Of a stretch of 64,000 bases of DNA, positions 8,064 through 17,138 are shown piece after piece. The DNA is from SG8-40 sp963792855 (GTDB lineage: Bacteria; Pseudomonadota; Gammaproteobacteria; Burkholderiales; Eutrophovitaceae), in assembly GCA_963792855.1 (NCBI GenBank), contig CAWBXZ010000005.1, positions 62,001-126,000 on the forward strand, written 5' to 3'. Position 1 is the stretch's first letter. Each line of letters begins with the position of its first letter. The position numbers were made by a program, and so were the translations under genes. The notes beneath the pieces were generated by a model, which searched no databases, had not been told where the DNA came from, and worked only from the letters and a program-made list of their open reading frames with translations.

Positions 8064-9188
8064 ATGGGGTTGAAAGCCTTTTCGCGTCTTTTCTTGCTGG
8101 CGGCAGCTATGCTGATGCCTGGCCTGGCCTCGGCGGAATATCAACTGAATCTCAAGCCGGCAAACACCGCTCTTGGCAATGCCGTCTACGATCTGCACAC
8201 GCTGGTAATGATCATCATTACCATCATCTTCGTCGGCGTGTTCGGATTCATGTTCTATGCGATATTCAAGCATCGCAAGTCGGCTGGTCACCAGGCCGCA
8301 CACTTCCACGAAAACACCACGGTGGAGATTGTCTGGACGGTGATTCCCGTTTTCATCCTTATCGGACTGGCCTGGCCAGCCACCAAGGCATTGCTGGAAA
8401 TGCGGGATACATCAGCGCCGGACATGACCATCAAAGTCACCGGCTATCAGTGGAAATGGGGTTACGAATACCTTGACGATGACGTCAAGTTCTACAGTTC
8501 CCTGTCGACGCCGCGTGATCAGATACAGGGTGATGCCGAGAAAGGCGAGCATTATCTGCTCGAGGTCGACAATCCCCTGGTAGTGCCGGTTGGCAAGAAA
8601 GTACGCATTCTGACAACCGCTAACGACGTCTTGCACGCCTGGTATGTTCCGGAGCTTGCGGTCAAGCAGGATGCCATCCCCGGATTCATTCGCGATACCT
8701 GGTTCCAGGCCGAAGAGACCGGCACGTTCCGCGGCCAGTGCGCGGAACTGTGTGGCAAGGAACACGGCTTCATGCCGATCGTTGTCAATGTTGTCAGTGA
8801 AGACGACTACAGGATTTGGGTGGCCGAACAAAAATCGGCAGCTGGCGCAGCGGCTTACGATCCGGCGAAAACATACTCGGTGGCGGAACTGACCTCGGCT
8901 GGCGAGGCCGTTTACAAGACACACTGCGTGGCCTGTCATCAGCCGAACGGCAGTGGCATGCCGCCAAGTTTTCCGGCGCTGACCGGCGGGAAGATCTCGA
9001 CCGGGCCCATCGCCAACCATCTCGATATCGTTCTGAATGGCAGCAAGAAGAATCCGATGATGGCCGCCTTCGGCTCTCAGCTCAGCGATATGGATATTGC
9101 CGCGGTCATTACCTACGAGCGAAATTCGCTGGGAAATTCTGTGGGTGATTCGTTGCAGCCCGGTGAAGTCGCCGCAGCGCGCAAGTAA
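8064..9188 (+). CDS. coxB: Cytochrome c oxidase subunit II with fused cytochrome c domain
   Basis: Subunit II of an aa3-type cytochrome c oxidase, which takes electrons from cytochrome c at the CuA centre. A signal peptide (to about residue 25) and two transmembrane helices are followed by the CuA domain with CAELCGKEHGFM (about residues 226-237). A C-terminal cytochrome c domain has the heme-binding CVACH (about 288-292) and a downstream Met-Pro segment. This is the caa3-like architecture common in Betaproteobacteria. The ATG at 8064 has a strong GGGGGAG ribosome site 2-8 bases upstream; a longer frame starting with TTG at 8025 is not credible. Confidence 0.96.
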   Translation: MGLKAFSRLFLLAAAMLMPGLASAEYQLNLKPANTALGNAVYDLHTLVMIIITIIFVGVFGFMFYAIFKHRKSAGHQAAHFHENTTVEIVWTVIPVFILIGLAWPATKALLEMRDTSAPDMTIKVTGYQWKWGYEYLDDDVKFYSSLSTPRDQIQGDAEKGEHYLLEVDNPLVVPVGKKVRILTTANDVLHAWYVPELAVKQDAIPGFIRDTWFQAEETGTFRGQCAELCGKEHGFMPIVVNVVSEDDYRIWVAEQKSAAGAAAYDPAKTYSVAELTSAGEAVYKTHCVACHQPNGSGMPPSFPALTGGKISTGPIANHLDIVLNGSKKNPMMAAFGSQLSDMDIAAVITYERNSLGNSVGDSLQPGEVAAARK

Positions 9189-9235
9189 CCAGTCTCGGAC
9201 ATAAAAGACATTTAGAGGTTCGGAAGGAGAGGCAA

Positions 9236-10810
9236 ATGGAAGCGGTACACGAACACGACCACAGTCATGATCACCCGAGTGGGCTCATGCGCTGGGTGAC
9301 AACGACCAACCACAAGGACATCGGCACAATGTACTTGTGGTTCAGCTTTGCGATGTTCATGGTTGGCGGAGTCATGGCTCTGATTATTCGCACCGAGCTT
9401 TTCCAGCCCGGTTTGCAGGTTGTCGAGCCCGAGTTCTTCAACCAGATGACAACATTGCACGGGCTGATCATGGTCTTTGGCGCGATCATGCCGGCTTTTG
9501 TCGGGTTCGCGAACTGGCAGATTCCGATGATGATCGGCGCTCCGGACATGGCGTTTCCGCGCATGAATAACTGGAGTTTCTGGTTGTTGCCCCCCGCTGG
9601 TACGTTGCTGGTGCTTTCAATGTTTGTTCCCGGCGGTAGTGCAGGAGTTGGCTGGACGATGTACGCGCCGCTCACCGTGCAGCAGGGCATGGGGATGGAT
9701 CTGGTGATCTTCGCCGTTCACATTCTCGGGATGTCCTCCATCATGGGTTCGATCAACATCGTCACGACCATTCTGAACATGCGGGCGCCAGGCATGACGA
9801 TGATGAAGATGCCGTTGTTCGTGTGGACCTGGCTGATTACCGCCTATCTGTTAATTGCCGCCATGCCGGTTCTTGCTGGTGCGGTGACGATGACACTTAC
9901 CGATCGGCATTTCGGAACGCATTTCTTTAACGCTGCTGGTGGCGGTGATCCGGTACTGTTCCAGCACATCTTCTGGTTCTTCGGACACCCGGAGGTATAC
10001 ATCATCGCGATCCCGGCCTTTGGCGTCATTTCGCAGGTGATCCCGGCATTCTCACGCAAGCCCTTGTTCGGCTATGCATCAATGGTCTATGCCACGGCAT
10101 CGATTGCCATTCTTTCCTTCCTGGTCTGGGCCCACCACATGTACACGGTGGGGATGCCCGTGGAGGCACAGCTCTACTATATGTTTGCCACCATGCTGAT
10201 CGCGGTGCCCACCGGGGTGAAGGTGTTCAACTGGGTTGCCACGATGTGGAAGGGCTCGATGACCTTCGAGACGCCAATGCTGTTCGCCATCGGTTTCCTG
10301 TTCCTGTTCACGCTTGGCGGGTTCACCGGCCTGGTGCTTGCATTGACGCCGGTTGACGTGCAGCTCCACGATACCTATTACGTGGTTGCACATTTTCATT
10401 ACGTGATGGTGGCCGGCGCCTTGTTCTCGGCGTTCGCCGGAGTCTATTACTGGCTGCCGAAGTGGATCGGCAAGATGTACGACGAGACACTCGGCAAGTG
10501 GCACTTCTGGTTGTCAATCATCTTCTTCAACCTGACATTCTTCGTTCAGCACTTCCTCGGGTTGGCGGGTATGCCGCGCCGGATTCCGGACTACTCATTG
10601 CAGTTCGCCGACTTCAACATGATTTCATCCATTGGGGCATTCGGCTTTGGATTGTCGCAGCTGCTGTTCCTGTACATTCTGTTGAAGGCGATCCGTAGCG
10701 GCGAGAAAGCGCCGCAGAAGCCCTGGGACGGAGCCGATACGCTGGAGTGGACGCATCTGCCGACACCGGCTCCATACCACAGTTTCGAGACGCCACCGAC
10801 GGTGAAGTGA
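9236..10810 (+). CDS. coxA: Cytochrome c oxidase subunit I
   Basis: Catalytic heme-copper subunit: 12 hydrophobic segments bind heme a and the heme a3-CuB site, reducing oxygen and pumping protons. Visible landmarks are the N-terminal TTNHKDIGTMYLWF, the CuB/crosslinked-Tyr segment WFFGHPEVYI near residue 250, and the heme ligands in VVAHFHYVM near 382-390. The N-terminus is His-rich (EHDHSHDH). The 524-aa length is typical. The ATG follows a GGAAGGAGAGG ribosome site. It is preceded by coxB and followed by assembly genes, so it belongs to one oxidase operon. Confidence 0.97.
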   Translation: MEAVHEHDHSHDHPSGLMRWVTTTNHKDIGTMYLWFSFAMFMVGGVMALIIRTELFQPGLQVVEPEFFNQMTTLHGLIMVFGAIMPAFVGFANWQIPMMIGAPDMAFPRMNNWSFWLLPPAGTLLVLSMFVPGGSAGVGWTMYAPLTVQQGMGMDLVIFAVHILGMSSIMGSINIVTTILNMRAPGMTMMKMPLFVWTWLITAYLLIAAMPVLAGAVTMTLTDRHFGTHFFNAAGGGDPVLFQHIFWFFGHPEVYIIAIPAFGVISQVIPAFSRKPLFGYASMVYATASIAILSFLVWAHHMYTVGMPVEAQLYYMFATMLIAVPTGVKVFNWVATMWKGSMTFETPMLFAIGFLFLFTLGGFTGLVLALTPVDVQLHDTYYVVAHFHYVMVAGALFSAFAGVYYWLPKWIGKMYDETLGKWHFWLSIIFFNLTFFVQHFLGLAGMPRRIPDYSLQFADFNMISSIGAFGFGLSQLLFLYILLKAIRSGEKAPQKPWDGADTLEWTHLPTPAPYHSFETPPTVK

Positions 10811-10884
10811 GAAGGCGAAATATCCCGGGGGTAGCGGCGGCCATCAGAAAACCGGTCCGCCATGGCTCCCCCGGTGCATAGCCG

Positions 10885-11004
10885 ATGACCAATTCACAAA
10901 CTGAACAGAAAGAAAAGCGGAACGTGAAAACCGGAATCGTACTCGCGACGGTCGCGGCCGCGTTCTTTTTCGGGTTCCTGCTAAGGCGGCTGCTGTACCA
11001 ATGA
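10885..11004 (+). CDS. Cytochrome oxidase small assembly protein (39 aa)
   Basis: A short gene, easily missed: 39 codons beginning MTNSQTEQKEKR and ending LLRRLLYQ, with one transmembrane helix (about residues 16-33). It matches the size, position and shape of the 'cytochrome oxidase small assembly protein' annotated between coxA and ctaG in many Betaproteobacteria. The TGA overlaps the ctaG ATG (ATGA), which supports real translation. The precise function is not established; an assembly role is inferred from context. Confidence 0.8.
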   Translation: MTNSQTEQKEKRNVKTGIVLATVAAAFFFGFLLRRLLYQ

Positions 11005-11570
11005 GGCAATCAGTTCTAAGACGCAATCGTGAAACGCTTCGCAAGCTTGCCGTGGTTGCGTTGCTGATGTTCGGTTTTGGTTACGCATTGGTCCCTCTCT
11101 ACGAAAAGATTTGTGAGGTGACCGGCATCAACCAGGTGGTGAAGCCGGATACCGTAGTCAACACCCAGGTCGACAAGTCGCGAACGATTGTTTTGGAGTT
11201 CGATGCCAATGCGCGCGGCGATATTGCCTGGGAACTCACCCCGCGGGAGCGCAAACGCAAGGTTCACCCCGGGGAGCTGGTGCATGTAGTCTTTGATTTG
11301 AAAAACACGACGGATGTTTCCGTTCAAGCCCAGGCGATTCCGAGTTTTGGGCCGCAACGTGCCGGTCTTCATGTCAAGAAACTCGAATGTTTCTGTTTTA
11401 CCCAACAGGAGATTCGGGCGGGAGAGACCCGGGAATTGCCTGTTGTTCTGGTTGTCGAGCCTACGATCCCGCAGGACGTGCACACGGTAACCTTGTCTTA
11501 CACCATGTTTGAAGTGGGCGGGACCCAGGAACCCAAGACGGCCATGCGCTCGGCAGGGGGCAAGGGATGA
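11001..11570 (+). CDS. ctaG: Cytochrome c oxidase assembly protein CtaG (Cox11)
   Basis: Cox11-type copper chaperone that delivers Cu to the CuB site of subunit I from the periplasmic side. One N-terminal transmembrane helix (about residues 14-31) is followed by an immunoglobulin-like copper domain with the signature KLECFCFTQQ, whose CFC pair binds copper (near residue 130). The 189-aa length is normal. The ATG overlaps the small assembly gene stop, and its own TGA overlaps the next gene's ATG, so the three genes are coupled. Confidence 0.95.
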   Translation: MRQSVLRRNRETLRKLAVVALLMFGFGYALVPLYEKICEVTGINQVVKPDTVVNTQVDKSRTIVLEFDANARGDIAWELTPRERKRKVHPGELVHVVFDLKNTTDVSVQAQAIPSFGPQRAGLHVKKLECFCFTQQEIRAGETRELPVVLVVEPTIPQDVHTVTLSYTMFEVGGTQEPKTAMRSAGGKG

Positions 11571-11776
11571 CGGCCGGGGACAAGAGCCAGGAGAGCGCCG
11601 GAACGCTGCGCGCGTTTCGAGCGGTGATCTCGGCGTTTACCGGAATTGGCAGAGGCAAAGCGCTGCATAATGACCTGGCAACGCTCCGCCCCTGGCAGGT
11701 TATTGCCGCGGGTTTGATTTGCGCGGCTGTTTTTGTAGCAGTGATCGTCACGCTGGTGCGCAATATCGCTACGTGA
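11567..11776 (+). CDS. DUF2970 small membrane protein
   Basis: A 69-aa protein with an amphipathic N-terminal half (RAFRAVISAFTGIGRGKALH) and one C-terminal transmembrane helix (about residues 45-66). This pattern, with LRPWQVIAAGL before the helix, is that of DUF2970. That family occurs next to cytochrome oxidase genes in Betaproteobacteria and has no assigned role. ATGA overlap with ctaG. Confidence 0.85.
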   Translation: MTAGDKSQESAGTLRAFRAVISAFTGIGRGKALHNDLATLRPWQVIAAGLICAAVFVAVIVTLVRNIAT

Positions 11777-11821
11777 ATAACATCAAAATAAACCAACGAG
11801 ACTTTACAGAGGAGTAAGTCT

Positions 11822-12673
11822 ATGACCTCGCAACCGGGCGGTTACTATCTGCCATCTCCATCGCACTGGCCGATTTTCGGTTCGATTGCGTTATTTCTGA
11901 TGGCGTTTGGCGGAGTGCTCATGATGAACGGGGCTGGCGGTGGAACCATCACCTTGCTGGTCGGCATCCTGGTACTGATTTACATGATGGTCGGCTGGTT
12001 CGGCACTGTCATCGGCGAGAGCGAAAGCGGCAAGTACAACAAGCAGGTCGACGTGTCCTTCCGTTGGGCGATGAGCTGGTTCATCTTCTCGGAAGTGATG
12101 TTCTTCGCCGCATTCTTCGGCGCTCTGTTCTATATGCGCGTTTTGTCGGTGCCATGGTTGGCGGACGCAGATACCGCAGCGTTGTTATGGCCAGGATTTG
12201 CCGCCGAATGGCCGGCGTCCGGTCCGGCTATTTCCGAGCAGTTCACGCCGATGGGCGCGTGGGGCTTGCCTGCGATTAACACTGCGATCCTGCTCACCTC
12301 GGGCGTAACCATCACCATTGCACACTGGGCCCTGAAAGAGAACAAGCGCACCACGCTTAACTGGTTCATGTTCCTGACCATCGCGCTGGGTCTGACCTTC
12401 CTTAGCGTGCAGGCTTATGAGTATGGACACGCCTATCAGGACCTGAATCTGACGCTCTCGAGCGGTGCCTACGGCGCAACGTTCTATATGTTGACCGGTT
12501 TCCATGGCTTCCACGTTACGGTCGGAACGATCATGTTGATCGTAATCTGGTTAAGGTGCCTGAAAGGACACTTCAAGCCCGAACAGCATTTCGGGTTTGA
12601 AGGGGTCGCCTGGTATTGGCACTTCGTTGACGTTGTCTGGCTTGGACTGTTCGTCTTTGTCTACTGGCTCTAG
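11822..12673 (+). CDS. coxC: Cytochrome c oxidase subunit III
   Basis: Membrane subunit III of the aa3 oxidase: seven hydrophobic segments over 283 aa. It stabilises subunit I and is part of the proton-uptake side. Recognisable segments include the N-terminal YYLPSPSHWPI, the central FRWAMSWFIFSEVMFFAAFF and the C-terminal WHFVDVVWLGLFVFVYWL. The ATG follows a GAGGAG ribosome site. A strong hairpin with a T-run ends the transcript after this gene. Confidence 0.96.
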   Translation: MTSQPGGYYLPSPSHWPIFGSIALFLMAFGGVLMMNGAGGGTITLLVGILVLIYMMVGWFGTVIGESESGKYNKQVDVSFRWAMSWFIFSEVMFFAAFFGALFYMRVLSVPWLADADTAALLWPGFAAEWPASGPAISEQFTPMGAWGLPAINTAILLTSGVTITIAHWALKENKRTTLNWFMFLTIALGLTFLSVQAYEYGHAYQDLNLTLSSGAYGATFYMLTGFHGFHVTVGTIMLIVIWLRCLKGHFKPEQHFGFEGVAWYWHFVDVVWLGLFVFVYWL

Positions 12674-12740
12674 GGCATAGGCTTATCGACAAGCATTGAG
12701 TCAAACAGACGAAGAATAGCCCGCTTCTGCGGAGATTATG

Positions 12741-12778
12741 GCCGCCGCCGGCTGACAAGCCGCGCGGCGACTTTTTTT
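12741..12778 (+). terminator. Rho-independent terminator after coxC
   Basis: GC-rich hairpin: arms at about 12741-12754 and 12758-12770 pair with a single bulged C. Seven T residues follow at 12772-12778. It ends the oxidase transcript. The T-run overlaps the stop codon of the convergent DUF2909 gene. Confidence 0.7.
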
Positions 12779-12974
12779 ATATGCCTTGCTGAGGGATCAG
12801 GCCGAAGTAGTAGCCAAGCATGAGCAGAATGAACAGCGTCACGGAAAGGCCGATGCGCACAGTCAGCGCTTTCACGGTGCGGTCAGAGTCTCCCTTGTCA
12901 CGCACGAGGTATAACAGCGCGGAAGCGAGGCTGCCGACAATGACCAGCAGAAACAGGACGATGATAATTTTCAT
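12777..12974 (-). CDS. DUF2909 twin-transmembrane small protein
   Basis: A 65-aa protein with two transmembrane helices (about residues 3-22 and 39-59) joined by a short charged loop. This is the layout of DUF2909/'twin transmembrane protein', which lies between coxC and SURF1 on the opposite strand in many Betaproteobacteria, exactly as here. Function is unknown. Confidence 0.8.
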   Translation of the reverse strand: MKIIIVLFLLVIVGSLASALLYLVRDKGDSDRTVKALTVRIGLSVTLFILLMLGYYFGLIPQQGI

Positions 12975-13055
12975 AAGTGCGTGCCTGACGCCAAGTTTAG
13001 TGGATAGCTGGTTGGTCTACCAGTGTTGGAGCGTGCGATTGCGGCTTTGGCGAGC

Positions 13056-13775
13056 ATGAGGCGCGATATGCGTTACCCGGGTTGGGTGACGACCTGCGCT
13101 GCCTTACTGGGCCTGATGCTGACGCTCTCAGCCTCATATTGGCAATTTGGCCGCGCCAGAGAAAAAGCCGCATTACGCCAGCAATACCTGGAGCGACAAG
13201 CAATGCCGCCGTACGATCTGCATGCGGGGGTTCCACCGCTAGATGCCATTTCCTTCAGGAAAGTCCGGGTAAGCGGAAGGTATGTCGCTGAGAAGGCGAT
13301 TTTTCTCGACAACAGGCTACGCGCCGGGGCGGCCGGTTACGAGATCGTTGTTCCGCTGCAAATTTCGGGCAGCAGTCGGCACCTTCTGATCAATCGGGGT
13401 TGGGTGGTGCGTGGCCGCGAGCGATCAGATTTGCCGCTGATCAACGTGCCGTCGGGCGAGGTTACGATCGTTGGCACTGCAATCGTTCCGGGCCCGGGCG
13501 CGCTCGAATTATCTGACGAAACCGTCGAAGGACGCGTCTGGCAGAATTTGAATATCTCGCGCTACCGTGAGCGGCAACAACTGGAGACGCTCGATTTTGT
13601 CGTGAATGAAGAGTCGGAACAAGGAGACGGACTTGACCGCAAACGTACGGAACCCGGTTTTGGAATTCAGACCCATCAGTCTTATGCCGTGCAGTGGCTG
13701 TTGTTCGCCGCGTTGATCATCTTCTTTTATATCTATTATGGATTCTTGCGGAAAAAACCAGACAACGAAAAGTAA
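13056..13775 (+). CDS. SURF1-family cytochrome oxidase biogenesis protein
   Basis: SURF1 (Shy1) proteins help insert heme a into subunit I. An N-terminal transmembrane helix with the family's WQFGRA follow-on and a C-terminal helix (VQWLLFAALIIFFYIYYGF) flank the periplasmic domain. The ending QTHQSYAVQWLLFA is typical of SURF1. The start is uncertain: ATG at 13056 (MRRDMRYPGW) is preferred over GTG at 13023; ATG 13068 is also possible. Its 3' end overlaps the next gene by 38 bases in another frame. Confidence 0.9.
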   Translation: MRRDMRYPGWVTTCAALLGLMLTLSASYWQFGRAREKAALRQQYLERQAMPPYDLHAGVPPLDAISFRKVRVSGRYVAEKAIFLDNRLRAGAAGYEIVVPLQISGSSRHLLINRGWVVRGRERSDLPLINVPSGEVTIVGTAIVPGPGALELSDETVEGRVWQNLNISRYRERQQLETLDFVVNEESEQGDGLDRKRTEPGFGIQTHQSYAVQWLLFAALIIFFYIYYGFLRKKPDNEK

Positions 13776-14337
13776 CCTCACGCTGTGGCTGATTCTTGCC
13801 GTGTGCGTGTTGCCGATCATTGCGTCGACAGCGTTGTATTATCTTTGGACGCCGACACGCTTTGTTAATCACGGCGAACTGCTTGATCCTGTGCCGCTTG
13901 CTGGTCTTGCATTCGCCCGGACGGAGGGCGAAAAATTCGATTTCGCTGAGCTGAACGGCCGTTGGGTATTTCTTTCGATTGACGATGGCGCGTGCGACGA
14001 TTATTGCGCGAACAAGCTGTATCTGATGCGCCAGATCCGGCTAACTCAGGGAAAGGACGCCGACCGAATCGAACGCGTGTGGCTGGTTCGTGACGGACAG
14101 CGGCCTTCGGTCGAGACGCTTGCAGAGTACGAAGGCACCCATACGATCGCGCTTGCGAACGCGGATGGGTTGGATCCGTTTCCTGCTGACGGCAAGCGCA
14201 CCGACTATATTTTCCTCATCGATCCGCTTGGCAATCTGATGATGCGTTACCCTCCCGATGTCGATCCGAGTCGGATGAAGAAGGACATCGCGAAACTGTT
14301 GCGTGTGTCGAGCGGCTGGCGTCAGATCGAGCGCTGA
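13738..14337 (+). CDS. SCO/SenC-like membrane-anchored thioredoxin-fold protein of the oxidase cluster
   Basis: A 199-aa protein with an N-terminal transmembrane helix (about residues 15-37) and a thioredoxin-like periplasmic domain. It carries a CxxxC pair in DGACDDYCANK (about residues 81-91), the position that binds copper in SCO proteins. The sequence is divergent from canonical SCO1, which is encoded separately at 16454. It sits between SURF1 and ctaA, a place commonly held by such 'oxidase-associated' proteins. A copper or thiol role in CuA assembly is inferred. Confidence 0.75.
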   Translation: MDSCGKNQTTKSNLTLWLILAVCVLPIIASTALYYLWTPTRFVNHGELLDPVPLAGLAFARTEGEKFDFAELNGRWVFLSIDDGACDDYCANKLYLMRQIRLTQGKDADRIERVWLVRDGQRPSVETLAEYEGTHTIALANADGLDPFPADGKRTDYIFLIDPLGNLMMRYPPDVDPSRMKKDIAKLLRVSSGWRQIER

Positions 14338-14349
14338 AGAGGTGCGCCG

Positions 14350-15447
14350 ATGACCGATCCAATTTGGCAGTTCTCGTTGCAGACGGTGCATGCTTTGATC
14401 TGGGGCGGCACTCTCGCTGCCGTGCTCTTCGTTTGTATCCGCACAGTCAATTTCAGGAAACTGGTCTATGCGACAACGTTACTGACATTTGTGCTGGTGG
14501 CCCTTGGTGCTTATGTTCGTCTGACCGATGCCGGGCTTGGTTGCCCCGACTGGCCAGGGTGTTATGGCAAGTTGTCGCCTTTCCACGCCGAAGCAGAAAT
14601 TCATGACGCGCAGCGACTTTCGCCCACGGGTCCTGTGTCCGCCACGAAAGCGTGGAACGAAATGCTGCACCGGTACCTCGCTTCTCTGGTCGGCGCGATG
14701 ATTGTCGCGATCGTGGTGCAGGCGTTTCTTAGTCGCAGGCAATCCAAACCCGACCCTGAGCGAGCGATTGGCCTGCCACTTTTGTTGCTCGCATTTGTCT
14801 TGATGCAGGGCTTGTTTGGAAAGTGGACCGTTACCCTGCTTCTCAAGCCGGCCATCGTTACCCTGCATCTGCTTGGTGGGATGCTCATCCTCGGGATGCT
14901 CACGTGGTTGAGCGCGCGACAGCTACGGCTCCCGGGTGCGCGCCGTCCGGCCGAAGCCCGTATGCTGAGGCCCTGGGCGGTATTGGCCATGTTGCTCGTC
15001 GTCGGGCAAATCGCGCTGGGAGGTTGGGTCAGCACGAACTACGCTGCACTCGCTTGCATTGATTTTCCGACTTGCCATGGCAGATGGTTGCCTGAAATGG
15101 ATTTCAACCACGGGTTCCAGTTGCGGCGTGAACTGGGGATGACGGCGCTGGGCGAGCCACTGTCGAACGCGGCGCTTAACGCGATTCATTGGACGCATCG
15201 GGTCGGCGCCCTCGTGCTGGCAGTCTATCTCGGGATAATGGTCTATGCGGCCGCCGCCATGACAGGCCTTCGCCGCTATGCGTGGGCGGTGGGTGGCGCT
15301 TTGGTGTTACAGATTGGTCTTGGCATATCGAATGTGCTTGCGATGTTACCGCTTACTCTGGCCGTCGCCCATAACGCCGGGGCGGCGCTATTACTGATGA
15401 TGGTCGTGGTGCTAAACTTTGCGCTCCGTCAGGAAACGGCCGGATAA
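14350..15447 (+). CDS. ctaA: Heme A synthase (CtaA/Cox15)
   Basis: Membrane enzyme that oxidises the C8 methyl of heme O to make heme A for the aa3 oxidase. Eight hydrophobic segments are seen over 365 aa. Two internal repeats each carry a Cys-containing loop: GLGCPDWPGCYG in the first half and ACIDFPTCHGRWLP in the second. Conserved histidines occur in LHRYLAS, TLHLLGG, IHWTHRVGA and AHNAGA. The frame ends directly before the ctaB ATG. Confidence 0.94.
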   Translation: MTDPIWQFSLQTVHALIWGGTLAAVLFVCIRTVNFRKLVYATTLLTFVLVALGAYVRLTDAGLGCPDWPGCYGKLSPFHAEAEIHDAQRLSPTGPVSATKAWNEMLHRYLASLVGAMIVAIVVQAFLSRRQSKPDPERAIGLPLLLLAFVLMQGLFGKWTVTLLLKPAIVTLHLLGGMLILGMLTWLSARQLRLPGARRPAEARMLRPWAVLAMLLVVGQIALGGWVSTNYAALACIDFPTCHGRWLPEMDFNHGFQLRRELGMTALGEPLSNAALNAIHWTHRVGALVLAVYLGIMVYAAAAMTGLRRYAWAVGGALVLQIGLGISNVLAMLPLTLAVAHNAGAALLLMMVVVLNFALRQETAG

Positions 15448-16350
15448 ATGTCGGTATCCACATATCCATCGCAATTGGCTTCTCGTCTCGAGCAGTACCT
15501 GCAGCTAACCAAACCGCGCGTTGTCGCACTGATTGTGTTCACGGCGGTCATCGGTATGTTGCTTGCGACCGATGGGCCTGTACCTCTGCAAATCCTGTTG
15601 TTCGGGTCGATAGGAATCTGGCTGGTTGCCGGTGCTGCCGCCGCGATCAACTGTCTGGTGGAGCAGAAAATTGATGCCCTCATGGCTCGCACGCGGGCCC
15701 GCCCATTGCCCTTGGGCACCGTTTCTACGCCCGAGACCCTGATTTTTTCGTGCCTGGTCGGGGGGGGCGGACTGACGATGCTTTATATGCTGGTGAATCC
15801 ACTGACCATGTGGTTGACACTCGCCACCTTTGTTGGCTACGCCATCATCTATACCGTCGTTCTCAAGCCGCTTACGCCCCAGAACATCGTAATAGGCGGG
15901 GCCTCGGGCGCCATGCCACCAGTGCTGGGCTGGGCCGCAGTAACGGGTGACGTTTCGCACGAGGCATGGCTGTTATTCCTGATCATATTTGCCTGGACGC
16001 CACCGCATTTCTGGGCATTGGCGCTGTATCGCAAGCATGAATACGCGAAAGCGGACGTGCCGATGCTACCAGTTACCCACGGCGACAAGTTCACGCGGCT
16101 TCATGTGCTGCTCTACACCATCATTCTGTTTGCGGTTTCACTGCTGCCGTTTGCTGTTCGCATGAGTGGATGGTTGTACGCGGTGGGCGCAATTATCCTC
16201 GGCGGAGTATTTCTCTATTACGCATTTCGAATCTGGTTCTCCTACAGCGACGCGCTTGCACAGCGCACTTTCCGCTACTCGATCATCTATCTGTCACTAT
16301 TGTTCGCGATTTTGCTGCTGGACCATTATCTTCCGGTGAGCAGCGCCTGA
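15448..16350 (+). CDS. ctaB: Protoheme IX farnesyltransferase (heme O synthase, CtaB/Cox10)
   Basis: UbiA-family prenyltransferase that adds farnesyl to heme B to give heme O, the substrate of CtaA. The first Asp-rich motif is seen as NCLVEQKIDALMARTRARPL (about residues 68-87), with the RTRxRP element typical of Cox10. Nine hydrophobic segments over 300 aa and AWTPPHFWALALYRKHEY in the middle complete the family pattern. It starts immediately after the ctaA stop. Confidence 0.95.
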   Translation: MSVSTYPSQLASRLEQYLQLTKPRVVALIVFTAVIGMLLATDGPVPLQILLFGSIGIWLVAGAAAAINCLVEQKIDALMARTRARPLPLGTVSTPETLIFSCLVGGGGLTMLYMLVNPLTMWLTLATFVGYAIIYTVVLKPLTPQNIVIGGASGAMPPVLGWAAVTGDVSHEAWLLFLIIFAWTPPHFWALALYRKHEYAKADVPMLPVTHGDKFTRLHVLLYTIILFAVSLLPFAVRMSGWLYAVGAIILGGVFLYYAFRIWFSYSDALAQRTFRYSIIYLSLLFAILLLDHYLPVSSA

Positions 16351-16453
16351 TGCGTTCTGCGGTCATCATGCCTGGCCAAGCTGTCTCATGCCACGCAATG
16401 TGGGGATGGTGGTGGCAGGAACTTGTTGTAGCCGTTTTCAAGAGGCTCCAGGC

Positions 16454-17065
16454 ATGTTCAGGCCGACCTTGACGTTACTGCGGCGAGGGCTGACGCTGCT
16501 AGCGCTTTCGCTCTGGCTTGCGGCGTGTGGTGAGGGCGGCAGTTCCGCGGCGTTCAACTCGACCGATATCACGGGAGCCGATTTCGGCAAGCGATTTGAT
16601 CTGGTCGATCATCAAGGCAAACGCCGTCAACTGGACGATTTTCGCGGCAAGGTCGTTGTTTTGTTTTTCGGATTTACACACTGCCCGGACGTATGCCCGA
16701 CGGCGCTGGCGGAATTCAACGCCGTCTTCGGCCAGCTTGGTGACTCGGCCGAGCGTGTGCAGGTATTGTTCGTCACCGTTGACCCGGAGCGGGATACGCC
16801 CGAAGTGCTCCGCTCGTATGTCACTGCGTTCAATCCGGCTTTCCTCGGACTGACCGGCACGCCGGAGCAGATCGCAGATGTAGCCGGGGAATTCCGGATC
16901 ATTTACAAGAAAGTGGAGGGTTCACGCCCGGGCAACTACTCGGTCGATCACTCCGCAGGAACCTACATTTTTGACTCGGAGGGCAGGCTGCGTCTGTACG
17001 CCAGGTACGGACAGGAAACCGAGTCATTAGCCAGCGATATCAAGCGTCTGCTCAACGCCGGATAA
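16454..17065 (+). CDS. SCO1/SenC copper chaperone (lipoprotein)
   Basis: SCO-family protein that metallates the CuA centre of subunit II. The N-terminal signal ends in a lipobox LAAC, so the protein is likely lipid-anchored. The copper site consists of HCPDVCP (CxxxC, about residues 76-82) and a later His in DHSAGTY. A longer frame from 16388 exists, but the ATG at 16454 gives a clean lipoprotein signal. It closes the oxidase assembly operon and faces rpoH across a two-way terminator. Confidence 0.93.
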   Translation: MFRPTLTLLRRGLTLLALSLWLAACGEGGSSAAFNSTDITGADFGKRFDLVDHQGKRRQLDDFRGKVVVLFFGFTHCPDVCPTALAEFNAVFGQLGDSAERVQVLFVTVDPERDTPEVLRSYVTAFNPAFLGLTGTPEQIADVAGEFRIIYKKVEGSRPGNYSVDHSAGTYIFDSEGRLRLYARYGQETESLASDIKRLLNAG

Positions 17066-17079
17066 GTACTTCCGGAGAA

Positions 17080-17109
17080 AAAAAGAAACCCGCCGTCAGG
17101 CGGGTTTTC
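17080..17109. terminator. Bidirectional terminator between SCO1 and rpoH
   Basis: Perfect 9-bp stem AAACCCGCC (17086-17094), loop GTCA, and its complement to 17107. It is followed by T-rich sequence on the plus strand and by a longer T-run (complement of the A-run before 17085) on the minus strand, so it can stop both convergent transcripts. Confidence 0.8.
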
Positions 17110-17138
17110 TATTTGTTCAGATGGCGTTATTGAAGAGT